From Anoplopoma fimbria (Eukaryota > Chordata > Actinopteri > Perciformes > Anoplopomatidae), in NCBI RefSeq assembly GCF_027596085.1, contig NC_072465.1:7854102-7918101 (forward strand): 64,000 nt of DNA, read 5' to 3'. Under the pieces are notes generated by a model. It was not told the DNA's origin. It did no database searches and saw only the letters and a program-made list of their open reading frames with translations. The number at the start of each line of letters is the position of its first letter. Position 1 is the stretch's first letter. Made by a program: the position numbers and the translations under genes. This document shows positions 63,703 to 64,000 of this stretch, piece by piece.

Positions 63703-64000
63703 ACTTCCAGGGATCAGAATTCTATCTGGAATGTCTAATGGAAAAAAATGATGCGGATAAATTTGCAGCAAAGGGCAGCGTCTTGCTTCCAATTTCTTTC
63801 TCAAAAATCTCACTTGCCTTTCTTGGATGGCGGCCCTGACACCAGTGGAGGAATAAAGGCTCATTGACATTCGCTCTTTCGGTCCCACCTCCCAACACGG
63901 TTCACTTCACATTTCTGTCAGTCACTGCTAAGTGCTATCTGCCTGGGTCTTTCAGCTGTCTCTGGCTCTGGTGACTTGACACTTAAAGTAACCGTGGGGA

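Overview
The window looks like non-coding DNA from a ray-finned fish, probably a percomorph teleost. Evidence: it has no dense gene array; it carries many long (CA)n/(TG)n microsatellites; and it holds several dispersed repeats I recognise from percomorph genomes, such as the 'gcaactaacgatta' and 'gggctgggca' miniature transposons. No tool was run. Family names rest on remembered consensus patterns, so each is marked with its own confidence.

One coding exon is well supported. On the minus strand, 3610..3542 encodes 23 residues that begin MGCSLC and end LLYEVCQ. It has a textbook Kozak start and an in-phase GT donor. This matches the alternative first coding exon of the short (RING-less) isoform of the PDZRN3/PDZRN4 (LNX3/LNX4) family, with PDZRN3 favoured. 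Its 5' leader and probable promoter follow at 3611..4010, with a GC box, a TATA-like element, two G12 tracts and a two-codon uORF. The next exon, expected to start with the VNG(R/K)DLS part of PDZ1, is not in the window and should lie beyond its left edge. Positions 4010..64000 are therefore best read as the long intron of the full-length isoform plus upstream regulatory DNA of the short one, transcribed right to left.

The best candidate for something undescribed lies in that intron, on the same strand. At 32054/32053 a strong branch point, polypyrimidine tract and CAG are joined directly to GTAAG, which is the architecture of a vertebrate recursive (ratchet) splice site. A second good donor (GTAAGTA) lies 45 nt downstream. 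The intervening 45 nt are open in the phase of the host intron, and a (UG)n tract in the transcript follows about 77 nt after that donor.

Layout: 1..3541 intron with two hAT-like MITE copies; 3542..4010 alternative exon and promoter; 4011..12350 mostly unique sequence with degraded repeats, a SINE remnant and a 110-bp inverted repeat; 12360..13780 a repeat-free AT-rich block that looks like conserved non-coding DNA; 14650..19062 MITEs, a long dispersed repeat and a Harbinger-like element with a SANT-like protein remnant; 19284..44197 a zone with eleven CA/TG tracts, including the recursive-splice candidate; 44198..61080 mostly unique sequence with a few simple repeats and a perfect hairpin; 61115..64000 repeats, a homeodomain-motif cluster and another MITE. 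No rRNA, tRNA, CRISPR array, provirus or intact transposase was seen.
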